Origin: a virus
Direction: 5' to 3' (one strand)
Virus record (IMG/VR): IMGVR_UViG_3300046655_000891
Span: 1 to 32,611 of that record
Length of the DNA: 32,611 bases
Part shown: piece by piece, positions 25,572-32,334 of the stretch
Numbering within the stretch: position 1 is the stretch's first letter
Layout of the letters: every line of letters starts with the position of its first letter
Translations under genes and position numbers: made by a program
The notes under the pieces: model-generated
The model's database searches: none
Seen by the model: only the letters and a program-made list of their open reading frames with translations
What the model was told of the DNA's origin: nothing

Positions 25572-25799
25572 CTACCCACAATTAGTGAAAATTTTTTTAT
25601 GGGCTACAATCGGTCTTGGTGATCGGCTGGCCGCCAAATCCGACCCCCCTCCCCCCTCCTTTATGTCAAAAATCACATAAAAGTTTTCATAAGTTGTTGA
25701 TAGTCAGTAAAACTTGGTTCGTGTAATAATGATTATGTCTAATTGTTCTTGCCAAAATGCTTATTGAGATTACTTTCTCAATTGCTTGCACCGATAGAA
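25572..25799. promoter_or_regulatory. Divergent intergenic region between terminase and the plus-strand HTH gene
   Basis: About 228 bases with no gene. It contains a run of C6-T-C6 (25644-25656) and A/T-rich DNA with a perfect TTGACA on the minus strand (25664-25669) facing the terminase. No matching -10 box follows at the usual spacing. On the plus strand TTGATA (25697-25702) and TG-T-AATAAT (25722-25730) face the HTH gene. Both packaging and HTH transcripts could start here. It is a natural place for a control region. Confidence 0.5.
25697..25730 (+). promoter_or_regulatory. Possible promoter for the plus-strand HTH gene
   Basis: A -35-like TTGATA (25697-25702) and an extended -10-like TGTAATAAT (25722-25730; AATAAT is a 5/6 match) lie 70 bases upstream of the ATG at 25800. 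The spacing between boxes is about 22 bases, longer than optimal, but the TG extension could compensate. It is supported by pattern only. Confidence 0.35.
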
Positions 25800-26312
25800 A
25801 TGCCTACCGAAAAAAAGAGGATAACGATTGAGGCCGATAACCTTCCAGCTAACCTGACAGTCGAGGAGACTTGTCCCTCGGTTTACACCGCTCAAGGTTT
25901 ATTCGATAAGAGACCAGGAGATTATGCAAAGCTAGTTCAAATGCTTACCGATGGAATACCGGTCACCCGGATCAAAAAGGATTTAAAGGTATCCCACAAT
26001 ACTATCGCTGTGGTTCGGTCCCGAGAAAAAGAGGTTATCGAAGCATCGAAGAAAGTAATGAGAGGATTGATCGGCCATGCTTCACAGCTTGCCGTTGAAA
26101 AGATGATTGAGAAGCTGGACAATGATGAGATACCGAATGGAGTCCTACCAATCGCCACAGGCATCTTAATCGATAAGCACCGGCAGTACGAAGGTGAACC
26201 GACCCAAACCATCGAAGTGAAGAAATCTTTATCCCTCGATGAGATCCGAGCAGAGCTGGCGAACCTGAAGGATGAGAAGGTAGTCGATGCAGAGGTTACC
26301 GACATAGATTAA
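25800..26312 (+). CDS. HTH DNA-binding protein, only plus-strand gene (170 aa)
   Basis: The main part has PGDYAKLVQMLTDGIPVTRI and KKDLKVSHNTIAVVRSREKE, a helix-turn-helix with the 'L..G.p...I.k.l.vs..TI..v' pattern. Helices follow (VMRGLIGHASQLAVEKMIEK), then GVLPIATGILIDKHRQYEGE and PTQTIEVKKSLSLDEIRAEL, a C-terminal layout common in phage HTH proteins of the small-terminase kind. The start is taken as ATG 25800, because the earlier TTG adds a hydrophobic stretch that does not fit. The gene is divergent from the terminase gene and convergent with the 99-codon frame downstream. It may be a packaging recognition subunit or a regulator of this junction. Confidence is high that it is a gene, moderate for function. 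Confidence 0.8.
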   Translation: MPTEKKRITIEADNLPANLTVEETCPSVYTAQGLFDKRPGDYAKLVQMLTDGIPVTRIKKDLKVSHNTIAVVRSREKEVIEASKKVMRGLIGHASQLAVEKMIEKLDNDEIPNGVLPIATGILIDKHRQYEGEPTQTIEVKKSLSLDEIRAELANLKDEKVVDAEVTDID

Positions 26313-26595
26313 CAGAATAGCCTCTTAAATCGCCTAGAAGGCACACAGGGCTGTCTTTTATCGCCTGACCTATATAATCTACCACGCTGGGGTATAAGCC
26401 CACCAATCCCGCCATTCCTCTGAATGCCCTCTTAGACGGGATTGAATTTATATCGAATGCCCTCCTTGCCGGGATTAGATTCATATCGAAAGTCTGTTTA
26501 AACATTTTAGATTCCGCTCTAATATATTGAACGAGTGAATGGGTAGGCTGAGTGATACCTGTTCTACCGGTTAATCGGTTAAGCTGATGATTCAT
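26296..26595 (-). CDS. Putative orphan protein with an 11-residue tandem repeat (99 aa)
   Basis: The frame has a fair Shine-Dalgarno (GGAAG, six bases before ATG). It carries two copies of an 11-residue unit, FDMNLIPARRA and FDINSIPSKRA, encoded by the 33-bp DNA repeat. It overlaps the plus-strand HTH gene by 17 bases at its 3' end. The remainder is not recognised. The changes between copies (M/I, L/S, A/S, R/K) are partly conservative, which mildly supports protein-level selection. The repeat may instead be a DNA element and the frame accidental. No family is known. Confidence 0.4.
   Translation of the reverse strand: MNHQLNRLTGRTGITQPTHSLVQYIRAESKMFKQTFDMNLIPARRAFDINSIPSKRAFRGMAGLVGLYPSVVDYIGQAIKDSPVCLLGDLRGYSVNLCR
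26422..26487. repeat. Tandem 33-bp direct repeat (two copies)
   Basis: Copies at 26422-26454 and 26455-26487 match at 27 of 33 positions. Both begin GAATGCCCTC, share CGGGATT in the middle and end ATATC. They abut without spacer. They lie in the convergent stretch between the plus-strand HTH gene and the structured element. They may be protein-coding (see the 99-codon frame) or binding sites, such as iterons. Confidence 0.75.
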
Positions 26596-26620
26596 TTTAT
26601 TCTTCCAATCGAGTGAGCTT

Positions 26621-26752
26621 GTAGGCTGATGGAGTAGTTGTCCTGGTACGGGCCGCCTTCAGGTGGTTTGGCGGACTATTGCGGTAGCTTTAGCTATTGG
26701 GCCGGCTACGGGCCAAAGCCTTAGTCCGAAGGACAACTACTTTTCAGCCTGT
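26621..26752 (+). ncRNA. Candidate structured RNA (nested inverted repeats)
   Basis: An outer stem pairs AGGCTGA (26623-26629) with TCAGCCT (26744-26750). A perfect 12-bp stem pairs AGTAGTTGTCCT (26633-26644) with AGGACAACTACT (26730-26741). Inside, CGGACTA (26672-26678) pairs with TAGTCCG (26722-26728), CCGCC (26653-26657) could pair with GGCGG (26670-26674), and TAGC/GCTA (26685-26688/26693-26696) closes a 4-base loop. The 8-mer TACGGGCC occurs twice (26647 and 26707). The region is G+C-rich, in a non-coding gap, and is followed on the plus strand by an inverted repeat plus T-run that could end the transcript. The minus strand can fold similarly, so the strand is a judgement. It may instead be a replication origin. 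No known RNA family is recognised. Confidence 0.4.
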
Positions 26753-26761
26753 CTTTAGTCT

Positions 26762-26812
26762 AGAGAGTAGTAGTGTGTATACTATATAAGGCCGACACTA
26801 CTACTCTTTTAA
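26762..26812 (+). terminator. 13-bp inverted repeat, possible plus-strand terminator or operator
   Basis: AGAGTAGTAGTGT (26764-26776) and ACACTACTACTCT (26795-26807) form a perfect 13-bp stem with an 18-base loop. Four T residues follow on the plus strand (26807-26810). On the minus strand there is no T-run, so it fits a terminator of plus-strand transcription. It could also be a binding site for a symmetrical protein near the helicase gene's end (26826). Confidence 0.5.
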
Positions 26813-26825
26813 CTATTTAATTAAC

Positions 26826-27989
26826 CTATTCGCTTTTCAGTTCGAGCTTCAAAGAATAGATATTTTGATTACCGGGACCATTCTTTTCGACATTAATTTT
26901 ACTTTTTGAGAGGTTATATATGCTCGTCCACATGGCATCGGTAATCTTGTTATTTGTCTGCTGTTCTAAAAGTTCAATAACTTTCGATTTACCAGTAATC
27001 GGCTTATCTTTCAACAGCCCCAAAAACTTCGCGGATAAGGCCTCATTAACCTTTTTTTGAATGGTGGATATCTGCCCAGGCTTTCTGAATTTAGCCTCAA
27101 GTTCGGGCTTATGTTGGAAAAGGGGGAAGGTATCGGCAGAGAATTCGAGGACTTTGGGCGGGGCGAATGGGCAGTTTCGGGAGGTGGTTTCGAGGACTAA
27201 GTGTTCCTCCTCCTCATGGGAAGTCAGGGTGAGGATAGCATCGGGATCACGGGCAAAGACACCTGAACCACTCGCTCGGTCGATATGATCGGTTTCTGAC
27301 TTATTCCCTTTGGAGAAGTGGTGGGCAAATACTATGGCGGCTCCGGTTTCCTCGGAGAAATCCTCGATTAGGTTTACGATTTCGCCTACTGCTTTGGCAT
27401 CATTTTCGTCTATACCGGTTGCTAATTTGTAGTATGGATCGAGGATAATGAGATCATATTCCCGCTTATCCGCTCGGATCTTCGTCAGTAAATCGAGGAG
27501 TTCTGCCCGGTGACCTCGAAGTGGCCAATAATCTAAATGATGGTTGGGCTTAATCTCCCCGTTAAAGGTTGCCTTGGCTACCCGCTTAATCCTATCAGTA
27601 CCAAAGAATTTCTTTAGCTCGAAGTCTAGGTAAAGGACTTTACTCTGCTTAACCGGCATCCCCAGCCAAGGCATCCCATTGGATGCGGCGATGGCCAAGT
27701 TAATGAGTGACCAAGTCTTACCCGCCTTACTGGAGCCTGAGATAATCATCTTGCATCCTTCGTGCAGACATCCCTCGATAATCTCTTCAAGCTCGTTGGC
27801 GGGGTTTGTGGCGAACTCCATGCACTGTCCGAATGACATAATCTCGGGGAGTGGTTTCGGATCGTCATTCCTCACCTCGATGGATCGGTTGGGCATATTC
27901 GTGACGGTCGGGCTGTCGAGCATATACTCCAGTTCGATGGCTTTAAGCTGTGCTTTATAGTATGGATCGTTTTCAGGTCTCATCTGCAT
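26826..27989 (-). CDS. RepA-like RecA-fold replicative helicase (387 aa)
   Basis: The protein has a single RecA-fold NTPase core: Walker A GSSKAGKT (85-92), VLYLDFEL (Glu124 candidate catalytic residue), Walker B LIILD (180-184), and later IVFAHHFSKG with the RepA-like H motif, then SGSGVFARDPDAILTL. This is the pattern of the AAA_25/RepA hexameric helicases used in plasmid and phage replication. It would unwind DNA for the polymerase. The C-terminal part (about 290-387) could be a partner or DNA-contact domain. It lies downstream of the primase gene with a small gene between, and is probably the last gene of the replication unit. Confidence 0.85.
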   Translation of the reverse strand: MQMRPENDPYYKAQLKAIELEYMLDSPTVTNMPNRSIEVRNDDPKPLPEIMSFGQCMEFATNPANELEEIIEGCLHEGCKMIISGSSKAGKTWSLINLAIAASNGMPWLGMPVKQSKVLYLDFELKKFFGTDRIKRVAKATFNGEIKPNHHLDYWPLRGHRAELLDLLTKIRADKREYDLIILDPYYKLATGIDENDAKAVGEIVNLIEDFSEETGAAIVFAHHFSKGNKSETDHIDRASGSGVFARDPDAILTLTSHEEEEHLVLETTSRNCPFAPPKVLEFSADTFPLFQHKPELEAKFRKPGQISTIQKKVNEALSAKFLGLLKDKPITGKSKVIELLEQQTNNKITDAMWTSIYNLSKSKINVEKNGPGNQNIYSLKLELKSE

Positions 27990-28176
27990 TATTTGGTTTT
28001 ATGTTATTTTTGATTAATGTTAAAATTATTTGGGGCTTTAAATTTATGTCATTTCTGACAAGCAAAACGGCATCCCCTTCAGCTAACCGATCAGCCATAT
28101 ACATCGCTTTAACGGGCTTAATTCCTAATTTAATAAACCGTCGTACGATGGTTGCTTTGAGTAGTGTATTAATCAT
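27973..28176 (-). CDS. Small hydrophobic/basic hypothetical protein (67 aa)
   Basis: The sequence reads MINTLLKATIVRRFIKLGIK, PVKAMYMADRLAEGDAVLLV, RNDINLKPQIILTLIKNNIK and PNNADET. It is mostly helical, amphipathic and basic. The ATG start at 28176 is preferred over the TTG at 28185, because the ATGA overlap with the primase stop is the dominant pattern in this operon. It overlaps the helicase start by 17 bases. It may bridge primase and helicase, but nothing in the sequence proves it. Confidence 0.65.
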   Translation of the reverse strand: MINTLLKATIVRRFIKLGIKPVKAMYMADRLAEGDAVLLVRNDINLKPQIILTLIKNNIKPNNADET

Positions 28177-29027
28177 TCCCGCCAAAATAGAATAGGTTGC
28201 TGGGCAGTATACTTCTCGCCCTTCTCAGTCTTCGGTTTTCTCGTTCCCCAAGGCAGTCGGACTAAACCGAGAGGGGAATTATAAATCGATGGATCGGCTC
28301 CGAGCTTCATGCTCATGTGTTTAAACTGCTCGGCTTTACCAGGTATCCAATCGTACCAGCAATGTAGACTCTGACCGCCTGAATCGACTATCATCTTGAG
28401 CGGGCAGATTGCTTCGAGGGCAAGTGCCGGTCCAATCTGATCAGCTTTCGTCCAAGTCGGGTCATCAATTTCGTGGACTAGATACATCCGCTCACCGGCA
28501 TTCTCTTTTACCCGAGGACCGATATCCTTGAATGGGTTGTACGAAATAAATTCCATCTGCCCTACCCCTTGACTGATCCCCCAATCGCCCGCTGACTTAA
28601 TCATGGTATTATATTTATCCGCCTGAATGTTTATCCACTGGTCAGACTTGAACAGCTTGGAAACCGCCTCCGCCGCATTCAAAGGAATGGCGGCGGAGCG
28701 GAGTTGAAGCATTTCGAGATCCTCGGGTTTACCCTTTGCGTTTGTTGATATTCCGGTATCAATTGAAACTTTCTTGGTGGGACTGATAATCTTCTCACCT
28801 GACAGGATTTGATACGCACCGGCCAGAGCATTTCGGATCTCGTTCGGCTGAAGTGGTCGGCGGGTAAATTCTTTTGCGACCTCGATGCAATAATCGTGAG
28901 CCTTTTCAAAGTCCGATTGATGCATGGCGGCACGGAGGGTAAGGCGGGCAATAAAGGTATGATGGCCAAAGTCTCCTTGCGGGAGCCGGTCGAAGAACCC
29001 CGCCATATCTGTCGATAGGATTGCCAT
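28173..29027 (-). CDS. Primase, archaeo-eukaryotic-like (284 aa)
   Basis: The C-terminal half follows the archaeo-eukaryotic primase pattern. The acidic motif I is YLVHEIDD (Glu186/Asp188), the second is MIVDSGGQSLHCWYDW (residues 212-227, Ser-Gly-Gly...His222), and the third region is LGLVRLPWGTRK (Arg257). Family primases of the phage and plasmid type show the same 'hhhDhD, sGG.H.w, R.PG' order. The N-terminal half is helical (HTFIARLTLRAAMHQSDFEK) and may bind DNA or the helicase. It would make primers for the family A polymerase encoded upstream. The pairing of AEP primase with RepA-like helicase is typical of some plasmids and phages. Confidence 0.75.
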   Translation of the reverse strand: MAILSTDMAGFFDRLPQGDFGHHTFIARLTLRAAMHQSDFEKAHDYCIEVAKEFTRRPLQPNEIRNALAGAYQILSGEKIISPTKKVSIDTGISTNAKGKPEDLEMLQLRSAAIPLNAAEAVSKLFKSDQWINIQADKYNTMIKSAGDWGISQGVGQMEFISYNPFKDIGPRVKENAGERMYLVHEIDDPTWTKADQIGPALALEAICPLKMIVDSGGQSLHCWYDWIPGKAEQFKHMSMKLGADPSIYNSPLGLVRLPWGTRKPKTEKGEKYTAQQPILFWRE

Positions 29028-29246
29028 TTAGTCGGAACCCTCTTCGCTAATAAATTGCTGAATATAGTCAGTTAGCTTACCGATCGCCTGAGATTCAATT
29101 CGCGAAATAGTCTGCTGTGGTATCCCCGTTTTGCGGGCGATTTCCGCCTGAGAAAATCCCCGGTGGTCCTCGGGAATGTTGAGAAGCATATTCCTGAGCT
29201 TGGCATCGGTTGCCATCTTGTCGGATATTTTCCTAGCTTTTCCCAT
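29028..29246 (-). CDS. Small HTH protein resembling sigma region 4 (72 aa)
   Basis: The second half reads IPEDHRGFSQAEIARKTGIP and QQTISRIESQAIGKL, a near-canonical sigma-70 region 4.2-type helix-turn-helix ('..SqaEIA..tGip..TisRiE..Ai.KL'). The first half is basic (GKARKISDKMATDAKLRNML). ATG 29246 is preferred over the GTG six bases upstream. It ends directly before the primase start and begins inside the end of the dNMP kinase gene. It may be a phage regulator that redirects host RNA polymerase, or a repressor. Confidence 0.65.
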   Translation of the reverse strand: MGKARKISDKMATDAKLRNMLLNIPEDHRGFSQAEIARKTGIPQQTISRIESQAIGKLTDYIQQFISEEGSD

Positions 29247-29745
29247 CCTCACCCACCGACACCCATTGATCGATCATTCCCCTTGGTAGTCCCGCCTCGG
29301 ACACATGGTGATCGTTTTCATCCGGCTCGTATCCTTTACGAGAAATGTGAACTATCTCCGTCAACACCTCATGGGTATGTCCCCACCGTCTAATCGCCCA
29401 TGCTTCATTAGGGAAGCGGATATCATCAAATACGATTGTCCGCTTTCCGATGTATGGCTCGGCCGCCTTGTATGCTTGGTCCACCCAAATATTCGGATAA
29501 ACCCCTTCCCTTCCCCACTCCGTCCCGAGGCTCTGTAATAATTGCCTGGTATTTAATCCATCGGGGAACTGGGGTATCGGTTCTTCTTTAAAGTTAAGAT
29601 ACTTTTCCCCCGGCAATATCACCTTGAGCATTTCTTTGATGGGAGTGGCGAAGGATAGAATAATCGCCCCCTCGATTGATTTAGCGTAAGTCGATTTACC
29701 TACACCCTTTGGACCTGTCAGCCCGATGATTTTATTATTCATCAT
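29233..29745 (-). CDS. Deoxynucleoside monophosphate kinase (170 aa)
   Basis: It phosphorylates dNMPs for phage DNA synthesis. The N-terminal Walker A is GPKGVGKST (11-19) after IIGLT. The segment TRQLLQSLGTEWGREGVYPN and IWVDQAYKAAEPYIGKRTIV follow the 'llq.lGte..R...p..Wv' pattern of the T4 gp1/dNMP kinase family. VFDDIRFPNEAWAIRRWGHT corresponds to the 'vi.DvRf.NEa..i' motif. The end has HHVSEAGLPRGMID, matching the 'sE..l......d' motif. Size agrees with the family. The double ATG start (29745/29742) directly follows the upstream stop. The end overlaps the small HTH gene. Confidence 0.82.
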   Translation of the reverse strand: MMNNKIIGLTGPKGVGKSTYAKSIEGAIILSFATPIKEMLKVILPGEKYLNFKEEPIPQFPDGLNTRQLLQSLGTEWGREGVYPNIWVDQAYKAAEPYIGKRTIVFDDIRFPNEAWAIRRWGHTHEVLTEIVHISRKGYEPDENDHHVSEAGLPRGMIDQWVSVGEDGKS

Positions 29746-29746
29746 C

Positions 29747-30055
29747 TTACGGAAAATCGATATTTAGATGCCCGTCTTTATTTTCGACTATTAATTTCAC
29801 ATCCAATCTGCCATACCTTGACTGAATTAACAGCTGGTCTTTTAACCGGTTAGTAATTTGATCGATGATATAATAATTCTGCTCGGAATCCTCTAATACG
29901 AAAATTGTTTTTACCCCCTTTTTTTCAAAATAAAAATGTATTTTTGCGGAGTAAGGATCGTCTCCAACTATTAATGCCCCAAGTAAATGCCCTAGTATTT
30001 CGTATTCACCCACTTCAGGGTGCGGGAAATTTTCGATTTCAAATGTATCTGCCAT
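29747..30055 (-). CDS. Small hypothetical protein (102 aa)
   Basis: The sequence reads MADTFEIENFPHPEVGEYEI, LGHLLGALIVGDDPYSAKIH, FYFEKKGVKTIFVLEDSEQN, YYIIDQITNRLKDQLLIQSR and YGRLDVKLIVENKDGHLNID. It looks like a compact alpha/beta fold with strands IFVLED and VKLIVEN. Its start shares one base with the stop of the upstream gene (TAATG). It is probably an accessory replication protein, but it belongs to no family I recognise. Confidence 0.7.
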   Translation of the reverse strand: MADTFEIENFPHPEVGEYEILGHLLGALIVGDDPYSAKIHFYFEKKGVKTIFVLEDSEQNYYIIDQITNRLKDQLLIQSRYGRLDVKLIVENKDGHLNIDFP

Positions 30056-30225
30056 TATTTATCCCCCCCGCCAAAGTTCGTCTCGACTAATTGCTTATGC
30101 TTGGCCTTAAACATATCGTTAATTAGTACCTGAAACTTTTGAGCAAACTCCTCATGGTTTTCTTTCGGCAAAATCTTGAGCCAAGGATTTACAGTATCAC
30201 AGATTAGTTTTTTTATTTCTTCCAT
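30055..30225 (-). CDS. Small hypothetical protein (56 aa)
   Basis: The frame reads MEEIKKLICDTVNPWLKILP, KENHEEFAQKFQVLINDMFK and AKHKQLVETNFGGGDK, all helical, then a Gly-rich end. It fills the gap between the polymerase stop (30228) and the 102-codon gene and overlaps the latter by one base. Short helical proteins at this spot are common in phage operons. The function is unknown. Confidence 0.65.
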   Translation of the reverse strand: MEEIKKLICDTVNPWLKILPKENHEEFAQKFQVLINDMFKAKHKQLVETNFGGGDK

Positions 30226-30227
30226 AT

Positions 30228-31982
30228 TTAGTAGTGGTTTTTGATTTCCCCCTCTGCCGCCAAGGGTAGCCCCGGCATATAGAGAGGTTCTTCGGTTAGT
30301 AGTTGAATCATTAAATCGAGTGCCGCCTGTCCCTCATTCTCAGCCACTTCGACTGTGACAGAATCATGCACATGAAGCACAACCGGCAGACCGGCGGCCT
30401 CTATCTTTAAGAGTGAATCTGCCATGATTTCCCGAGCGGTTGACTGGACTAAGTTCTCAACGAGGAGTCCGCCATACAGCTTCATCCGACCTTGCCCTCT
30501 GACCTTCTGCCCAGTGAGTTCCTTGCCATCATCCTGTACATTGAAATATCGGATCGGCTTACCTGACTTGCAGATCATGGTTGCACACTCGGGAGTATGC
30601 TTGGCCTCCTCTCGGATGTGGTCCTCGCACTTCTTCCATAGCTCGACAATCTTGGGGTTCTGATTTCTAAAATCTTTGACCTGTTTTTTGGACTCAGAAT
30701 CGGTCATATTTAGTTTCCCCCCAGTTAAAGCCTGTGCCACTTGGCCAAATTTCTTCGGGCCGCATCCATAGCCTAATCCGAGAACACGGGCTTTACAGAG
30801 ATGACGAAGTTCGGGGGCTAAATCTTTCATCGGCTCATCCTCGTTATAGAGTCCAGTCGCTCGGCCATGAGCTTCGTATAAATCTATCCCGCCTCTGACC
30901 AAACCTAAGAAATCGAAGTCCCCGCAAAGGTACGCTAAAACGCGCGGTTCTATTTGCGAAAGATCCGCAGAGACCATGACTCGTCCTTTACCAGGTGTCA
31001 GACATTTCTTAGCCGATGTACCCTCAACCTCGTCCCGAGGAATGCCCTGAAAGTTTAATCCACCCGCTCCACTCCATCGACCTGTGTGAGGCGCACCGCA
31101 ATACTTTAGACGGGTGGAAACTCGATGATCGGGGCGGACTCGAAGGATCATACTGATATAAGTCTGCCTCGCTTTATTCGCTTTCCTCCATCGGGTCATC
31201 GCTTCCAGGATTCCAGCGTACTGGGGATTTCTAGCCTTCCAAAGAAGCAGTTCCGAATCACCCTCCTGAGTAGACTTCGGAGGTTCGACATTCTGCATCT
31301 TTAAATAAGCGGCCATAGCGACAGTCGAAGTCGGTTCACCTCCACCTGGGCCCACCCAAGGCAGAAAGGTTTCGACCTCCTTCATTATTGCCTCAGTCTT
31401 ATTAATATATTCCTGACATAGTTTCTGATCGATTGCCATCCCTCGACTTGCCGTCCTTCGGGTAAATGCGGACAATAGAAATTCTTTTTCGGGGAATGAG
31501 GTTTTTAGTTCATTATAAATGCGGATACACGCTCGGGAATCTCCGAGTGCATACTCTTTGAACGATTCATTTCCGAGGATCTCTTCGGGTCGAAGTCCGC
31601 TCATTTCATTGCGGGCATCCTTGTTCAACTCCTCGCCGAATAATTCCTTATAGCATCCAGCCAATGACCTCGGCAACTGATGCCAGCTCGCCATGTCCGC
31701 CGTACAAATCCATTCCCTCGGAGTAAACTGTGGCATCTGCCCCCTCGCCATTGCCATCCTACAGCATACCGAATCGAACTCGGCATTATGGGCGCATATC
31801 GATTGTCCGTTAAGAATATCGACCGGTAAGTCCCGAGGATCTCCTACCCACTCAAATCCATCATCGGCTACCAGGCTGACTATGGTTACCCGAAAGTCCG
31901 GGTGCTTGGCATATCGATCCAATCCCATCGTGGCCACTGAGTAACTCTTCGACCAAACTGTTTCCACATCCAAGGCGATCAA
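30228..31982 (-). CDS. polA: DNA polymerase, family A with 3'-5' exonuclease (584 aa)
   Basis: It replicates the phage genome. The exonuclease motifs come first: ALDVET (Asp5/Glu7), AHNAEFD (Asp70) and EYALGDSRA (Asp148). The polymerase part has TGRWSGAGGLNFQGIP (around 300-315), motif A VSADLSQIEPRVL (Asp340), motif B RHLCKARVLGLGYG (Arg393, Lys397) and motif C VVLHVHDSVT (Asp540). The residue equal to E. coli Phe762 is Leu401. The 584-residue length lacks the 5' nuclease and is typical for phage enzymes. The start is TTG at 31982, which overlaps the upstream TGA (TTGA). The short leader before the exonuclease strand and the overlap make this start likely. Confidence 0.9.
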   Translation of the reverse strand: MIALDVETVWSKSYSVATMGLDRYAKHPDFRVTIVSLVADDGFEWVGDPRDLPVDILNGQSICAHNAEFDSVCCRMAMARGQMPQFTPREWICTADMASWHQLPRSLAGCYKELFGEELNKDARNEMSGLRPEEILGNESFKEYALGDSRACIRIYNELKTSFPEKEFLLSAFTRRTASRGMAIDQKLCQEYINKTEAIMKEVETFLPWVGPGGGEPTSTVAMAAYLKMQNVEPPKSTQEGDSELLLWKARNPQYAGILEAMTRWRKANKARQTYISMILRVRPDHRVSTRLKYCGAPHTGRWSGAGGLNFQGIPRDEVEGTSAKKCLTPGKGRVMVSADLSQIEPRVLAYLCGDFDFLGLVRGGIDLYEAHGRATGLYNEDEPMKDLAPELRHLCKARVLGLGYGCGPKKFGQVAQALTGGKLNMTDSESKKQVKDFRNQNPKIVELWKKCEDHIREEAKHTPECATMICKSGKPIRYFNVQDDGKELTGQKVRGQGRMKLYGGLLVENLVQSTAREIMADSLLKIEAAGLPVVLHVHDSVTVEVAENEGQAALDLMIQLLTEEPLYMPGLPLAAEGEIKNHY

Positions 31983-32191
31983 TTTCGATCCTCCTTTAAA
32001 ATTGTTTCCGCTGACATTACCGCATTTTCAAGGGTTGGATATTCCAGTTCGGGAAGGTCGGGAGTATCTAGCTTTACCCGCCAATTCATTTTATCGGTAT
32101 CTAGGATTACATCCGCTTGCCGGCTTCCCACTTTTACGACTACCTTCTCTCCTCGAGGTAATCCTCTGCCCATTTTATATTGTGTTTTCAT
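31979..32191 (-). CDS. Small basic hypothetical protein (70 aa)
   Basis: The sequence reads MKTQYKMGRGLPRGEKVVVK, VGSRQADVILDTDKMNWRVK, LDTPDLPELEYPTLENAVMS and AETILKEDRN. The central beta strands followed by a helix recall small DNA-binding or regulatory proteins. The start overlaps the upstream gene's stop as ATGA, and the stop overlaps the polymerase start. The name is not known. Confidence 0.7.
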   Translation of the reverse strand: MKTQYKMGRGLPRGEKVVVKVGSRQADVILDTDKMNWRVKLDTPDLPELEYPTLENAVMSAETILKEDRN

Positions 32192-32334
32192 TTCGCTAAT
32201 TCCTTTTCCACCGCCTTAATAAATTGTTTAAGCGGGTCTTTGTGCATCTTGCGGATTCGAGCATTTCCGATCTGTGCGGTTAGAATATCCAGCCGCTTAT
32301 ATGCTTCAGCTATTTGTTCCTTTGTAATCGCCAT
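32188..32334 (-). CDS. Small helical protein (48 aa)
   Basis: A 48-codon frame: MAITKEQIAEAYKRLDILTA, QIGNARIRKMHKDPLKQFIK and AVEKELAK. It is helical and basic. It overlaps the neighbour downstream by ATGA and the one upstream by 29 bases. It is probably a small accessory protein of the replication operon, and nothing more can be said. Confidence 0.6.
   Translation of the reverse strand: MAITKEQIAEAYKRLDILTAQIGNARIRKMHKDPLKQFIKAVEKELAK

Noticed and set aside
25743-25799. An earlier TTG start for the plus-strand HTH gene
   Set aside because: It would add a hydrophobic N-terminus (FLPKCLLRLLSQLLAP) with no ribosome-binding site, while ATG at 25800 begins a normal charged N-terminus.
26422-26487. 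CRISPR array at the 33-bp repeats
   Set aside because: Only two copies, directly abutting, with no unique spacer and six mismatches between them.
28176-28185. TTG start at 28185 for the 67-residue protein
   Set aside because: The ATG at 28176 gives the ATGA overlap used at most junctions of this operon, while the TTG start has no better signal.
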